A stretch of 64,000 bases of DNA, taken from the NCBI GenBank assembly GCA_963728825.1, contig CAVSLA010000004.1, positions 806,001-870,000 on the forward strand, given 5' to 3'. The notes under the pieces were generated by a model. The model was given only the letters and a program-made list of their open reading frames with translations. It was not told where the DNA came from and did not search any database. This document shows, piece after piece, positions 45,448-56,824 of the stretch (position 1 is the stretch's first letter; each line of letters begins with the position of its first letter). The stretch comes from CAVREM01 sp963728825 (lineage in GTDB: Bacteria; Acidobacteriota; Vicinamibacteria; Vicinamibacterales; CAVVIG01). The position numbers were made by a program, and so were the translations under genes.

Positions 45448-46335
45448 TCAGCACCCGTTCAGGCTGATGTAGTCGACGAGCTGCTTGTTGACCGCCGCCG
45501 GCTCTTCCATCTGAGGCAGATGGTCGGCGCCAGCGATGGTCACGATCCGGGCACCTTTGATCCGGGCGGCGCTGGCGGCGGCCCCATCACGCACGGCAGG
45601 GACGTCGCGGTCGCCGACGACGAACAGCACGTTCGCCTTCAAGTCGGCGATCCGTTCGAACGCCGGCGGCGACATCCGTTCCTCGGGCCAGTGCTCCATC
45701 AGAAAGAATCTCTGGTTGTCCTCGACCATCGTGCGCAGGCGGGCGGCGGCGTTGGGATGGCGGGCGGCGACCTGGACCATCGGATGCTGCAACCAGAGCG
45801 CCGCGGCTGCGGCAGTACCCTGCGCCTTTGCTGCGGTCATCACGTCGGCGATGCCCTTGCGATCTTCTTCAGGAAGCGGATAGCCACTGGCCGTGCTGGC
45901 GATCACGACGACCGCGCCGGTGCGATCAGGGTGAGTGAGCGCGAAGTCGAGTGCCAGCGTGCCGCCCATCGAGTTGCCGACCAGGTTGGCGCGCTTCAGC
46001 TGCAAATGGTCCATGACTTTCACGAGATCGGCGACCGGCGAGTACGGCTGAGCGGGCGCCGGCGACTTGCCGAAGCCGCGATGGTCGTAGCGGATGACCT
46101 TGAATGCCTGGGCGAGCGGCTGAAACTGGTCGTCCCACATCCGACGATCGCCGAACCCGCCGTGGATCAAAATGACCGGCGCACCTTTCCCCAGCATCTC
46201 GTAATAGAGCGTGCCGTCACCGACGCCCACGACGCCGCTCTGGACGTCTGAGGGAGGCGAAACCGGCGCGCCATCCGGCGAACAGCCGGCCATCACGATC
46301 GACGCGACGAATGCCACTGCGAGATGCGGTTTCAT
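45448..46335 (-). CDS. Alpha/beta-hydrolase lipoprotein
   Basis: A 295-residue alpha/beta hydrolase with a lipoprotein signal (MKPHLAVAFVASIVMAGCSP, lipobox MAGC at Cys18). The oxyanion region is VILIHGGFGDRRMW, the nucleophile is the serine in LVGNSMGGTLALDFA, the acid is in VVGDRDVPAVRD and the histidine is in IAGADHLPQMEEP. Likely a membrane-anchored esterase or lipase-like enzyme; substrate unknown. It converges on the deacetylase-like gene with 21 bases between stops. Confidence 0.87.
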   Translation of the reverse strand: MKPHLAVAFVASIVMAGCSPDGAPVSPPSDVQSGVVGVGDGTLYYEMLGKGAPVILIHGGFGDRRMWDDQFQPLAQAFKVIRYDHRGFGKSPAPAQPYSPVADLVKVMDHLQLKRANLVGNSMGGTLALDFALTHPDRTGAVVVIASTASGYPLPEEDRKGIADVMTAAKAQGTAAAAALWLQHPMVQVAARHPNAAARLRTMVEDNQRFFLMEHWPEERMSPPAFERIADLKANVLFVVGDRDVPAVRDGAAASAARIKGARIVTIAGADHLPQMEEPAAVNKQLVDYISLNGC

Positions 46336-46367
46336 AACTGCTGGAACGCTACCACGGAAACTCCGAC

Positions 46368-46420
46368 GAACGTAGAACGTAGAACGTAGAACGTAGAACG
46401 TAGAACGTAGAACGTAGAAC
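46368..46420. repeat. Tandem heptamer GAACGTA, about 7.5 copies
   Basis: A near-perfect array of the seven-base unit GAACGTA, between the divergently placed end of the DUF885 gene and the start of the hydrolase gene. Because the copies are identical, it is probably young. It lies where the hydrolase promoter should be. Confidence 0.9.
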
Positions 46421-46425
46421 GACCG

Positions 46426-48186
46426 TTACCGTCCACCAATCCACGCGTTCACGCGCTGTTCGAGGATGTGCAACGGCACCGCTCCTGTCTGCAGAACGAG
46501 GTCGTTGAAGTCGCGGACGTCGAACTTCTCGCCCATCGCCGCCTGGGCCTTGCGGCGAAGCTCCCAAATCTTCAGTTCGCCCACTTTGTAGGCGAGCGCC
46601 TGTCCGGGCCAGGAAATGTACCGATCGATCTCGTTCGTGACGTCGACCTCGGTCTTGGCGGCGTTGTCCATGAAGTACTTGATGGCCCGCTCGCGATCCC
46701 ACTTCATCACGTGCATGCCGGTATCAACCACCAGGCGGACGGCGCGCCACATCTGGTACGTCAGCTGGCCAAACTTGCTGTAGCGATCGTCGCGGTACAG
46801 CCCCATTTCATCGGCGAGCGACTCCGCGTACAACCCCCAGCCCTCGGTGTAGGCGGTGAATCCTGCGTTGCGGCGGAAGGCGGGCAGCGCGCCCTGTTCG
46901 AGCGCCACCGCACCCTGAAGACAGTGGCCGGGCATCCCTTCGTGCAGCATCAGACCGATCATTTCCCACTTGGGGCGGGTCTCCGGTTTGTAGAGATTGA
47001 CGAAGACGTAAGGCGGTCGTGAGCCGTCGACTGATCCGAAGTTGGCGTAGGCGGTCGTGGTGATCGGGGCGACCGACGCCGGGATCGGCAGCACGCCGTA
47101 CGGCGCTCGCGGCAGCCTCCGGCTGATTTTCACCAGCTCGGGATCGACGCGCTTCGCGACCGAGCGGTAGCCTTCGAGGAGCTCCTCGCTCGTTTTGTAG
47201 AAGAACCGCGGATCGGTTCTGAGGTGCGTGAAGAAGCTCGAGAGCGGTCCGCTGAAGCCGACCTCGTTTTTGATCGACTCCATCTCGCCACGAATCCGTT
47301 CAACTTCGCGCAGACCCAGATCGTGGATTTCCTGAGGCGTGAGCGTGGTCGTGGTGTGGTAGCGGGCGAAGTAGCGGTAGCCGGCTTCGGCACTGCTCGT
47401 CTGCCACCAGCCGACGCGGTCGTAGGAGGCCGGCAGATATTCCTTCTGAAGAAATTCCTCGAGCCGCGCGAACGCGGGCTGGACGCGCGAGCGGACACGG
47501 TCGGCACCGGTCTGCCTCAGCCGATCACGCTCGGCCGCCGGGACTGCGTCGGGCAGAGCGAGGAACGGTCGGTAAAAGCCACTCGACTCGACGGGAGACC
47601 TGGCAATCTGACCGACCCGCTCGACGACTCGAACCCCGATGATTTTGGGGAGCAGGACGTTGGTGCGGATCCCTTCGCGCATGAGGGCGATGTTCTGATC
47701 GATGTAGACCGGGAAGGCCTCGAGCCGGGCCAGCCAGTGGTCGAAGTCTTTCGCCGTCGCGAACGGCATCGAGTCGACGATCTGTTCGATGGTGTGGATG
47801 CCGTCGTAGGTGGCCGTGCGGATCAGGTGATAACGGTGCTGGAACCCTTCGGTGCTCGTTTCGTACTGGTACTTGAAGATGTCGTAGTTGATCTGGTCGG
47901 CCGGCGGCAGCGCGTCGCGACTGATGGCGGCCAGCTCCTGCAGGACGTCCTGCCGGTGCTTCTGCCGCGCCTCGAGCGCCTCGGCGCTCAGATCCGGCCA
48001 GCGATCGTTCCAGCGCGTGTCGCCGAGATACGTCGCGCTCAACGGATCCTGCGCGAGCTCCCACTCCCACTCACGATCGAACAACGCGCGCAGTGAGGCG
48101 GCGGTATCGGTGGCGGCGGGGGCGCCGCCGCCGCACCCCGGCGCCATCAGCACCGCCAGGAGCGCAGTGTACAATCTAGACTTCAT
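46426..48186 (-). CDS. DUF885-family lipoprotein, peptidase-like
   Basis: A protein of about 586 residues with a lipoprotein-type signal (MKSRLYTALLAVLMAPGCGG, Cys18). The body fits DUF885, a family related to zinc carboxypeptidase/oligopeptidase folds. The zinc-binding helix is in MLHEGMPGHCLQ (HEGMPGH) and the downstream glutamate segment is in AYTEGWGLYAESLADEMG. Likely a periplasmic or membrane-anchored metallopeptidase. The chosen ATG at 48186 lies only three bases from the divergent leuS ATG. An in-frame ATG eight codons upstream would overlap leuS. Confidence 0.87.
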   Translation of the reverse strand: MKSRLYTALLAVLMAPGCGGGAPAATDTAASLRALFDREWEWELAQDPLSATYLGDTRWNDRWPDLSAEALEARQKHRQDVLQELAAISRDALPPADQINYDIFKYQYETSTEGFQHRYHLIRTATYDGIHTIEQIVDSMPFATAKDFDHWLARLEAFPVYIDQNIALMREGIRTNVLLPKIIGVRVVERVGQIARSPVESSGFYRPFLALPDAVPAAERDRLRQTGADRVRSRVQPAFARLEEFLQKEYLPASYDRVGWWQTSSAEAGYRYFARYHTTTTLTPQEIHDLGLREVERIRGEMESIKNEVGFSGPLSSFFTHLRTDPRFFYKTSEELLEGYRSVAKRVDPELVKISRRLPRAPYGVLPIPASVAPITTTAYANFGSVDGSRPPYVFVNLYKPETRPKWEMIGLMLHEGMPGHCLQGAVALEQGALPAFRRNAGFTAYTEGWGLYAESLADEMGLYRDDRYSKFGQLTYQMWRAVRLVVDTGMHVMKWDRERAIKYFMDNAAKTEVDVTNEIDRYISWPGQALAYKVGELKIWELRRKAQAAMGEKFDVRDFNDLVLQTGAVPLHILEQRVNAWIGGR

Positions 48187-48189
48187 CAC

Positions 48190-50708
<2,519 letters not shown>

Positions 50709-50725
<17 letters not shown>

Positions 50726-51257
50726 AAGAGTCCTTCGTGTCCTTTGTGTCCTTTGTGTTTGTGGCGCGCCGGCCTGTGGATACTCCCTCGCCGGTCGCGG
50801 CTCCTTCCTGCCGGCTCACATCACGACCATCGGCGTGCCGACATTCACCAATCGGACGACGGTGTTCAATCTGGAAACGCAGCTGACGCAGCAGGTGCGA
50901 TCGGAGTTCATCGGGCGGGGCCGTTACCGGATCCTGCCGGAAGGCGGGAGCGCGGTCGATGCGTTGCTGGCCGGCGAGATCACGGCCGTGACGATTGCGC
51001 CAGCGAGCTTCAGTACGCAGCAGCTCGCCTCGCGTTACGTCATCACCATGTCGGCGCGCGTCCAGCTGCGCGAGACCCGCGACGACAAAGTGCTCTGGGA
51101 GAACCCGAGTCTGGTGTTCAGGCAGGAATACGAGGCGCAGGGCACGACCACGACCGTCGATCCGGCGGCCTTCTTCAGTCAGGATCAGAACGCGCTGGAG
51201 CGGATGAGCGCCGACTTCGCGCGGACGATCGTCAGCGCCATACTGGAGGCGTTCTGA
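50709..51257 (+). CDS. lptE: LptE-like outer-membrane LPS-assembly lipoprotein
   Basis: A 182-residue lipoprotein of the LptE/RlpB type, partner of the LptD channel. After a signal peptide the lipobox Cys is in CGAPACGYSLAGRG, followed by the family-typical ITTIGVPTFTNRTTVFNLE and LTQQVRSEFIGRGRYRILP. The GTG start lies within the last codons of leuS. The hydrophobic signal core (LRVLCVLCVC) is encoded by a repeat of the type GTGTCCTTTGTGTCCTTTGT. Position between leuS and holA is the usual lptE location. Confidence 0.85.
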
Positions 51258-51261
51258 AATT

Positions 51262-51342
51262 TACAATTGGGAATTTACAATTGGGAATGGCGGACTGAGA
51301 CGTTGTTCAATTCATTGTCCATTTCAACTTGTAAATTGTAAA
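51262..51342. repeat. Facing AT-rich arrays between lptE and holA
   Basis: The left part has two copies of AATTTACAATTGGG; the right part has TTGTAAATTGTAAATTG, its near reverse complement. They can pair across about 35 bases. The TTG start of holA is the last triplet of the right array. Confidence 0.75.
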
Positions 51343-52305
51343 TTGCCGACCCCGTCCGCGGTCATCACCCAGATCCGATCGGGAGCGACCGACCCGATCT
51401 ATCTGCTGCTCGGCGAAGACGATATCGAGAAGGGCGCGCTGGCGCACGAATTCGAGGAACTCGTCGAGGACGGCCTCCGCGCCTTCAACGTCGAGCGGAT
51501 CTACGCCGGCGACTGGACGACTGGAGATCGGCTGGCGGCCGGAGTGGCCGGCCTGGTCGCCGCCGTCCAGACCCTGCCGATGATGGTGCCGCGCCGCGTC
51601 GTGTTGCTGATGCAGGCCGACACGGTGTTGATGCCGAAGCGCGAAAGCGAAGCGGCGACGCGGGCTCTCGATGAGTTCGAGACGCTGGTCAGAAACCCCT
51701 CGCCGCAGACCACGCTCGTGGTCGTCGCCGCCGCGGTCGATAAGCGCGGGCGCATGTTCAAGCTGCTGTCGAAGCACGCGACGCTCGTCGAGTGCGGCGC
51801 GCTCGAAACCGTCATGGACGCCGAACGCTGGGTGCGGAACCGCGTCGCGTCGGCGGGAGCCGAAATCGTCCCGGCCGGCGCCCGCTTGTTGGCTGAACGC
51901 TGCGGACCTGACGTCAAACGGCTGCGCAACGACGTCGAACGGCTGCTGCTCTACGGACTCGGGCAGAAGTCGATCACGCTGGATGACGTGAAACAGATTG
52001 TCGGGCCGGCCGTGCTGCTCGACGATTGGGCGATGACCAACGCGATCGAAGCCGGTGACGGTGCGACCGCGCTCCGTCAGCTGGCGCTGATCCTGGATGC
52101 CGGGGCGCCGCCGGAAAAGGTCCTGGGTCAACTGGGCTGGGTCGTGCGAGCGAAGTTCCCGGTGCTGGCACCGGCGCGACTCAGGCCGGCAGTGGATGCG
52201 CTGTTTCGCACTGACGTCGACCTGAAGCGGTCCGCCGGCGACGCGCGAGTGCTGCTGGAACGGCTGGTCGTGGAGTTGTGCGGCCGACAGCCGCGCCGGG
52301 CCTGA
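51343..52305 (+). CDS. holA: DNA polymerase III delta subunit HolA
   Basis: A 320-residue clamp-loader subunit. Features are PIYLLLGEDDIEKGALAHEF at the N-terminus, a domain of the expected size with LVVVAAAVDKRGRMFKLL, then WVRNRVASAGAEIVPAGARL, RLRNDVERLLLYG and LDDWAMTNAIEAGDGATALR, matching the delta-subunit fold. Start is a TTG lying in repeat DNA; no better in-frame start exists nearby. Convergent with rpsT, the familiar holA-rpsT arrangement. Confidence 0.9.
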   Translation: MPTPSAVITQIRSGATDPIYLLLGEDDIEKGALAHEFEELVEDGLRAFNVERIYAGDWTTGDRLAAGVAGLVAAVQTLPMMVPRRVVLLMQADTVLMPKRESEAATRALDEFETLVRNPSPQTTLVVVAAAVDKRGRMFKLLSKHATLVECGALETVMDAERWVRNRVASAGAEIVPAGARLLAERCGPDVKRLRNDVERLLLYGLGQKSITLDDVKQIVGPAVLLDDWAMTNAIEAGDGATALRQLALILDAGAPPEKVLGQLGWVVRAKFPVLAPARLRPAVDALFRTDVDLKRSAGDARVLLERLVVELCGRQPRRA

Positions 52306-52315
52306 ATACAGGCCC
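52298..52315. terminator. Bidirectional hairpin between holA and rpsT
   Basis: GGGCCTG / CAGGCCC with loop AATA, perfect seven-base arms. It spans the holA stop and ends at the rpsT stop codon. There is no T-run, so it may act as an intrinsic or REP-like stem for both convergent genes. Confidence 0.65.
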
Positions 52316-52584
52316 TACGCCGCCTTGGACTTCGCGATCCGGCTCGTCAGCCGCGACTTGTATCGTCCCGCGGCATTCCTGTGGATGATGCCCTTGCTCG
52401 CCATGCGGTCGACGAGCGAGACCGTCTGCTTCAGGGCGGAACGGGCGGCGGCGAGGTCGTTGCCGTCGATGGCGGCACGGATGCTCTTGAGCGCGTTGCG
52501 CAGCCGGGCGCGGAACTGCCGGTTGTGCTCGCGGTTTTTCAGGCTCTGTCGATGCGCTTTCAGCGCCGATGCATGGCTAGCCAC
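52315..52584 (-). CDS. rpsT: 30S ribosomal protein S20
   Basis: An 89-residue basic helical protein: ASHASALKAHRQSLKNREHN, RNALKSIRAAIDGNDLAAA, KGIIHRNAAGRYKSRLTSRI. GTG start at 52584, since GGAGGG lies ten bases upstream; an in-frame ATG six codons earlier would remove that ribosome-binding site from the leader. It has a normal leader with a -10 box, unlike many genes here. Confidence 0.95.
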   Translation of the reverse strand: MASHASALKAHRQSLKNREHNRQFRARLRNALKSIRAAIDGNDLAAARSALKQTVSLVDRMASKGIIHRNAAGRYKSRLTSRIAKSKAA

Positions 52585-52610
52585 GTAATTCGTACCCTCC
52601 AAAAACGTTA

Positions 52611-52616
52611 ATCATA
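52611..52616 (-). promoter_or_regulatory. Probable -10 box of rpsT
   Basis: TATGAT on the minus strand (52616 to 52611), 26 bases before the GTG start, with GGAGGG between. This is a conventional leader, in contrast to the short-leader genes. Confidence 0.5.
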
Positions 52617-52673
52617 CCATTCCGTCCTCCTCGGCCCGTCGTGAAGGGCCCCGAGTGACGGCCCTCTTCAGGC

Positions 52674-53357
52674 CTATTGGGGTTTTTTGTCCGAGTAAAC
52701 CGGAATGACCCGACCGTCGGCGGTCACCTCGGCCGACTTGTAGATCCGCGTCGCCGGGACGCGCGCCGCCGCTTCGCCGGCAATCTGGTTCACCTTGGTC
52801 ACGTAGTTGCGGGTCTCCTTGTAGGGCGGCACCTTCACACCGTACTTGTCGACCGCAGTCGGCCCGGCGTTGTACGCCGCAAGCGCGAGGACTTCGTCGT
52901 TGTTGTAGCGATCCAGGAGCCGCCGCAGATACATGATGCCGGCGCGGATGTTCTCGATGGGATTGAACGGATTTCTCACGCCCAGTTCTCGCGCGGTTGC
53001 CGGCATCAGCTGCATCAGACCCTGCGCACCCTTGGGTGACACCGCGTAGGGATTGAAGGCGGACTCGACCTGGACGACGGCCCGAACGAGATCTGGTCGA
53101 ACGTTGTGCTCACGGGAGTGCTCGACGATGACGTCGTCCCACCGTTGGCTTCGCTCGGCGGGGACGTAGCGCGTGGCGCGCACCATTTCAGCGCGAGGGA
53201 CCGCGTAGGACGTGACCGTCGTCGACCCTTCGCGGGGTTTGTTCGAAAGAACCAGATTGCCGCTGTCGTCGCGCCAGGTGTAAATCTGCGCATCGGCCGG
53301 CACAGCCGAACCGGCGAGGAGCAGGGTGACCAGGCAAGCCAGGACGCCGCCCGACAT
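52674..53357 (-). CDS. Lytic transglycosylase with DUF4124-like N-terminus
   Basis: A protein of about 227 residues. Signal peptide (SGGVLACLVTLLLAGSAVPA), then a DUF4124-like segment (QIYTWRDDSGNLVLSNKP) and a C-terminal SLT domain. The catalytic glutamate is in VVQVESAFNPYAVSPKGAQG, followed by LMQLMPATARELGV, LRRLLDRYNNDEVLALAAYN and AGPTAVDKYGVK. It cleaves peptidoglycan in the periplasm. ATG at 53357 is preferred because the signal peptide begins there; the frame is open further upstream. Confidence 0.9.
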   Translation of the reverse strand: MSGGVLACLVTLLLAGSAVPADAQIYTWRDDSGNLVLSNKPREGSTTVTSYAVPRAEMVRATRYVPAERSQRWDDVIVEHSREHNVRPDLVRAVVQVESAFNPYAVSPKGAQGLMQLMPATARELGVRNPFNPIENIRAGIMYLRRLLDRYNNDEVLALAAYNAGPTAVDKYGVKVPPYKETRNYVTKVNQIAGEAAARVPATRIYKSAEVTADGRVIPVYSDKKPQ

Positions 53358-53535
53358 ACGCGGACGACGACATATGTCCTTGCAGGTCAACGATTTACAC
53401 CATGGGCGTTGCGCGGTGACGTCCACAGATGAGTTATCGGATCGAAACCTCGAGGGGGATAGGCTGCGCCGGGTGCCGCCCTAGCCGGGTGCCGGGTGCA
53501 GGGTGCGCGGTGCCGGGTGCTAGTGCCCCGCGCGA
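53358..53535. repeat. Intergenic region with GGTGCCG repeat remnant
   Basis: About 53469-53522 holds six or so rightward GGTGCCG-type units in one orientation only, immediately downstream of alaS (minus strand). The rest (53358-53468) contains no clear promoter or gene. Confidence 0.65.
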
Positions 53536-56175
53536 CTAGCTGAGCTGACGGCGGAGGGCGGCTTCGGCGGCTTCGAGCATTTCGTCGATCTTTTCGGGGT
53601 GCTTGCCGCCGGCTTCGGCGAAATCGGGGCGGCCGCCGCCGCCGCCGCCGACGATCGGGGCAATGTCCTTGACGATTTGGCCTGCTTTGACGCGCCCGGC
53701 CAGATCCGGCGTCACCGAGACGACGATCTGCACCTTTCCGTCGGTTGACGAGGCCAGGACGACTACGCCGCTTTTGATTCGGGATTTCAACGAATCGGCA
53801 AGGCCGCGCAGAGCGTCCTTGTCGAGGTCCGCGACCTTGCGGCGCGTGAGCTTGACGCCGGACACCTCCACGGCCTCATCGTCAACCTGCGCCGCTCCGC
53901 CGCCCATGGCGACCTTGGTCCTGAGCTGACTGACTTCACGAGACAGCCGCTTGGACTCGCCCTGCAGCTTGTCGATGGCGTCTGCCGCCTGATCGGCGTT
54001 GACATGCAGCGCATCCACGATCCGCTGCAGCGCGGCACGTTGTTCCTGCGCCCAGCGGAGCGCGCCGAGGCCGGTGAGCGCTTCGAGCCGCCGCGTTCCC
54101 GCCGCGACGCCGCTCTCGCCGACGATCGCGAACAGGCCGATGTCGCCCGTGGCGCGGACATGCGTTCCGCCGCAGAGCTCCATGCTGAAGCCCGGCACCG
54201 AGACGACGCGCACGGTGTCGCCGTACTTCTCGCCAAACAACGCCATCGCGCCGGCCTTGATGGCTTCATCGGTCGAACGAACTTCCGTCTCAACCGCGGT
54301 ATTCGCCACGATGTGCGCGTTGACGATCTGCTCGATGCGATCGAGCTCGCCGCGCGAGACCGGCTGGAAATGGACGAAGTCGAACCGCAGGCGGTCGGGT
54401 GCGACGAGCGACCCCGCCTGTTTGACGTGTCCACCCAGCACTTCCCGCAAGGCAGCGTGCAGCAGGTGCGTCGCCGTGTGATTGCGGCGGGTTGCGTCGC
54501 GGAGGTCGGAATCGACCTCCGCGGTGACGCTGTCGTGGAGCCGCAGCGTCCCGGACTCAATGCGCACGTGGTGGGCGCGCGGGAGCCCGGTGCGGATTCT
54601 TGCCAGGCGGTCGACGAGCGCCACCGTCCGGTCGGAGGCGCCGACCAGTCGCCCGACATCTGACACCTGGCCGCCCGCTTCGAGATAGAAGGGAGTCCGC
54701 TCGAGCGCGACGAATCCGGTCTGGCCGGTGGCGAGCGAGTCGATCCTTTGCCGGGCTTCGTCGAACAGCGCGAGCACCTTGGAATCAGCCACACGGGTTG
54801 ACGTGTAGCCCTCGAAACGATCGGCAGCATCCATGAGCGCACGATCGTCTTCGATGGTGAATTCTGCTCCGGCGCGGGCGTTGATGAATGCGCTCTTGCC
54901 GCGGGCGGTGTCGCGCTGCGCCTCCATCGCCTGCTCGTAGCCCTCGCGGTCCACGCGGACGTCGTGGGCGGCCGACGTATCTTCGATGAAGTCGAACGGG
55001 ATGCCGAAGGTGTCGTAGAGACGAAATGCCGTTTCTCCCGGCAGCACCCGATCGGCGGACTGGAGCGCACGGCCGATTTCGGTCTCGAGCCGCGGCAGGC
55101 CTTCGGTCAGCACCGCCTCGAACCGCTTCTCCTCCGCGAGGATCGTTTGCTCGATCGTTTCCCGATTGGTGCGCAGCTCAGGGTAGGCGTCGCCCATGTC
55201 CTGAACCAGCACCGGCACCAGCTGATGCAGGAACGGGCGCGACAAACCCAGGTGCCGGCCGTGCCGCATCCCGCGCCTGAGAATCTTGCGGAGCACGTAG
55301 CCGCGCCACTCGTTCGACGGCAGCACGCCGTCGGCGATGAGGAAGGTCGCTGCCCGGATATGGTCGGCGACCACGCGCATCGAGACATCCTGCTCGGCGT
55401 TGTCCTTGTAGCGAATGTCCGCCAGCTCTCCGACTTTCGTCAGGAGCGGCATGAACAGGTCGGTGTCGTAGTTCGAGTCCTTGCGCTGCAGGACGGCCGC
55501 GATTCGCTCGAGCCCCATGCCGGTGTCGATCGACGGCGCGGGAAGCGGGGTCAAGGTGCCGTCGACGGTGCGGTCGAACTCCATGAAGACGTTGTTCCAG
55601 ATCTCGACGCCGGGATCGGATGGAGTGCCGCTTCCGAAGTAGATCTCCGAACAGCGGCCGCATGGACCGGTTTCACCCATCTGCCAGAAGTTGTCGTCGC
55701 TGCCAAGCTCCATGATCCGGTCCGAGGGGACCAGCGACCGCCACAGCTCGTACGCCTCCTCGTCCCGTGGAATACCCTTCTCTCCCTTGAATACCGACAC
55801 CACCAGCCGGGAAGGCGGCAGCATCCAGACCTCGGTCAACAGGATCCAGGCAAACCGGATTGCATCGGTCTTGAAGTAGTCGCCGAACGAGAAGTTGCCC
55901 AGCATCTGGAAGAACGTGTGGTGCGTGTGCGAGGGGCCGACGTTCTCGAGGTCGTTGTGCTTCCCGCTGACACGCATCACCTTCTGACACGTGGTGGCGC
56001 GGGTGTAGGCGCGCCGGTCGCGTCCCAGGAAGACATCCTTGAACTGATTCATTCCTGCGTTGGTGAAGAGCAGGGTGGGATCGTCCCCGGGAACCAGCGG
56101 GGAGCTGCTGACGACGCGGTGGCCGTTCGTCTCGAAGTAGCGGAGGAACGAGGACCGGATCTCGTTCGAGGTCAT
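53536..56175 (-). CDS. alaS: Alanyl-tRNA synthetase
   Basis: An 879-residue class II synthetase, full length. N-terminal SFLRYFETNGHRVVSSSPLV and NAGMNQFKDVFLGRDRR; catalytic part includes FFQMLGNFSFGDYFK and GETGPCGRCSEIYFG. The editing domain has the zinc motif RRNHTATHLLHAALREVL and MELCGGTHVRATGDIGLF. The C-terminus has GGGGGRPDFAEAGGK, the DHHA1 domain. ATG 56175 lies six bases after a TACAAT box on the minus strand. Positioned after recX, as in many genomes. Confidence 0.96.
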   Translation of the reverse strand: MTSNEIRSSFLRYFETNGHRVVSSSPLVPGDDPTLLFTNAGMNQFKDVFLGRDRRAYTRATTCQKVMRVSGKHNDLENVGPSHTHHTFFQMLGNFSFGDYFKTDAIRFAWILLTEVWMLPPSRLVVSVFKGEKGIPRDEEAYELWRSLVPSDRIMELGSDDNFWQMGETGPCGRCSEIYFGSGTPSDPGVEIWNNVFMEFDRTVDGTLTPLPAPSIDTGMGLERIAAVLQRKDSNYDTDLFMPLLTKVGELADIRYKDNAEQDVSMRVVADHIRAATFLIADGVLPSNEWRGYVLRKILRRGMRHGRHLGLSRPFLHQLVPVLVQDMGDAYPELRTNRETIEQTILAEEKRFEAVLTEGLPRLETEIGRALQSADRVLPGETAFRLYDTFGIPFDFIEDTSAAHDVRVDREGYEQAMEAQRDTARGKSAFINARAGAEFTIEDDRALMDAADRFEGYTSTRVADSKVLALFDEARQRIDSLATGQTGFVALERTPFYLEAGGQVSDVGRLVGASDRTVALVDRLARIRTGLPRAHHVRIESGTLRLHDSVTAEVDSDLRDATRRNHTATHLLHAALREVLGGHVKQAGSLVAPDRLRFDFVHFQPVSRGELDRIEQIVNAHIVANTAVETEVRSTDEAIKAGAMALFGEKYGDTVRVVSVPGFSMELCGGTHVRATGDIGLFAIVGESGVAAGTRRLEALTGLGALRWAQEQRAALQRIVDALHVNADQAADAIDKLQGESKRLSREVSQLRTKVAMGGGAAQVDDEAVEVSGVKLTRRKVADLDKDALRGLADSLKSRIKSGVVVLASSTDGKVQIVVSVTPDLAGRVKAGQIVKDIAPIVGGGGGGRPDFAEAGGKHPEKIDEMLEAAEAALRRQLS

Positions 56176-56181
56176 CCGATC

Positions 56182-56187
56182 ATTGTA
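56182..56187 (-). promoter_or_regulatory. Probable -10 box of alaS, short leader
   Basis: TACAAT on the minus strand ends six bases before the alaS ATG. A partial -35 match (ACGACA) lies about 18 bases further upstream. This suggests a leaderless alaS message in addition to any read-through from recX. Confidence 0.45.
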
Positions 56188-56227
56188 ACTGCGGAACAAT
56201 CACCATGTCGTTCTCGAGTGTGCAGAG

Positions 56228-56686
56228 TTATTTCTTGCGACGAGCTCTGAGCGCGCTCACCACCCGCTCAGAATCGAATCCCTGGTTGAGCAGGTAACGG
56301 TAGAGGCGCTGGAACTCTTTGTCGTCTTCGATCTGTTCGCGACCGAGCATCCGTCTCGTCAACGCCATCTCGAGCATCGCGTCCGCGTCGATCTCGCTGA
56401 AGACATCGTCGACGACTTTGCGGGCGGTTGCGGCGGCGATGCCGGCGCGCTCGATCTGCATGCGGACGCGCAGCTTGCCGCGACGCTTGGTCGACGTTTC
56501 CGACCTGGCGATCGTTTCGGCGACGCGGCTGTCGTCGATGGCGCGTTCTTCCTTGAGCCGGGCGACGGCGGAGTCGATCTCGGAAGGGGAGTGCCCTTTG
56601 CGCGCGAGGCGCTGGCGGAGCTGCGCCTCCGACAGCTCGCGACCGGCGGCGAGTTTCAGGCCATCGACGTAGGCGTCCGCGGGCAT
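56228..56686 (-). CDS. recX: Regulatory protein RecX
   Basis: A 152-residue helical RecA modulator. It has DGLKLAAGRELSEAQLRQRL, then ARKGHSPSEIDSAVARLKEE, RAIDDSRVAETIARSETSTK and a C-terminal repeat ending YRYLLNQGFDSERVVSALR. The three-helix repeats of RecX are clear. recA is not within the window. It precedes alaS on the same strand. Confidence 0.9.
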   Translation of the reverse strand: MPADAYVDGLKLAAGRELSEAQLRQRLARKGHSPSEIDSAVARLKEERAIDDSRVAETIARSETSTKRRGKLRVRMQIERAGIAAATARKVVDDVFSEIDADAMLEMALTRRMLGREQIEDDKEFQRLYRYLLNQGFDSERVVSALRARRKK

Positions 56687-56824
56687 GGGTCAGCGATATT
56701 CTTGCTGACCTGAGCGATTACTGCAAATACAGGAACGTCCTGGTCATCGAAGTGACGTCAAAGTGGTGTCCGGGAGGTGTCGGAGTGGTGCCAGAGCAGT
56801 GCCAGAGCGGTGTCCGAGCAGCAG
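56687..56824. other. Intergenic region between pilT and recX
   Basis: Contains a hairpin, GTCAGC / GCTGAC with a nine-base loop at about 56690-56710, and then a degenerate array of about 11-base units (GTGCCAGAGCA, GTGCCAGAGCG, GTGTCCGAGCA) at about 56765-56820 next to the pilT stop. No gene. Confidence 0.6.
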
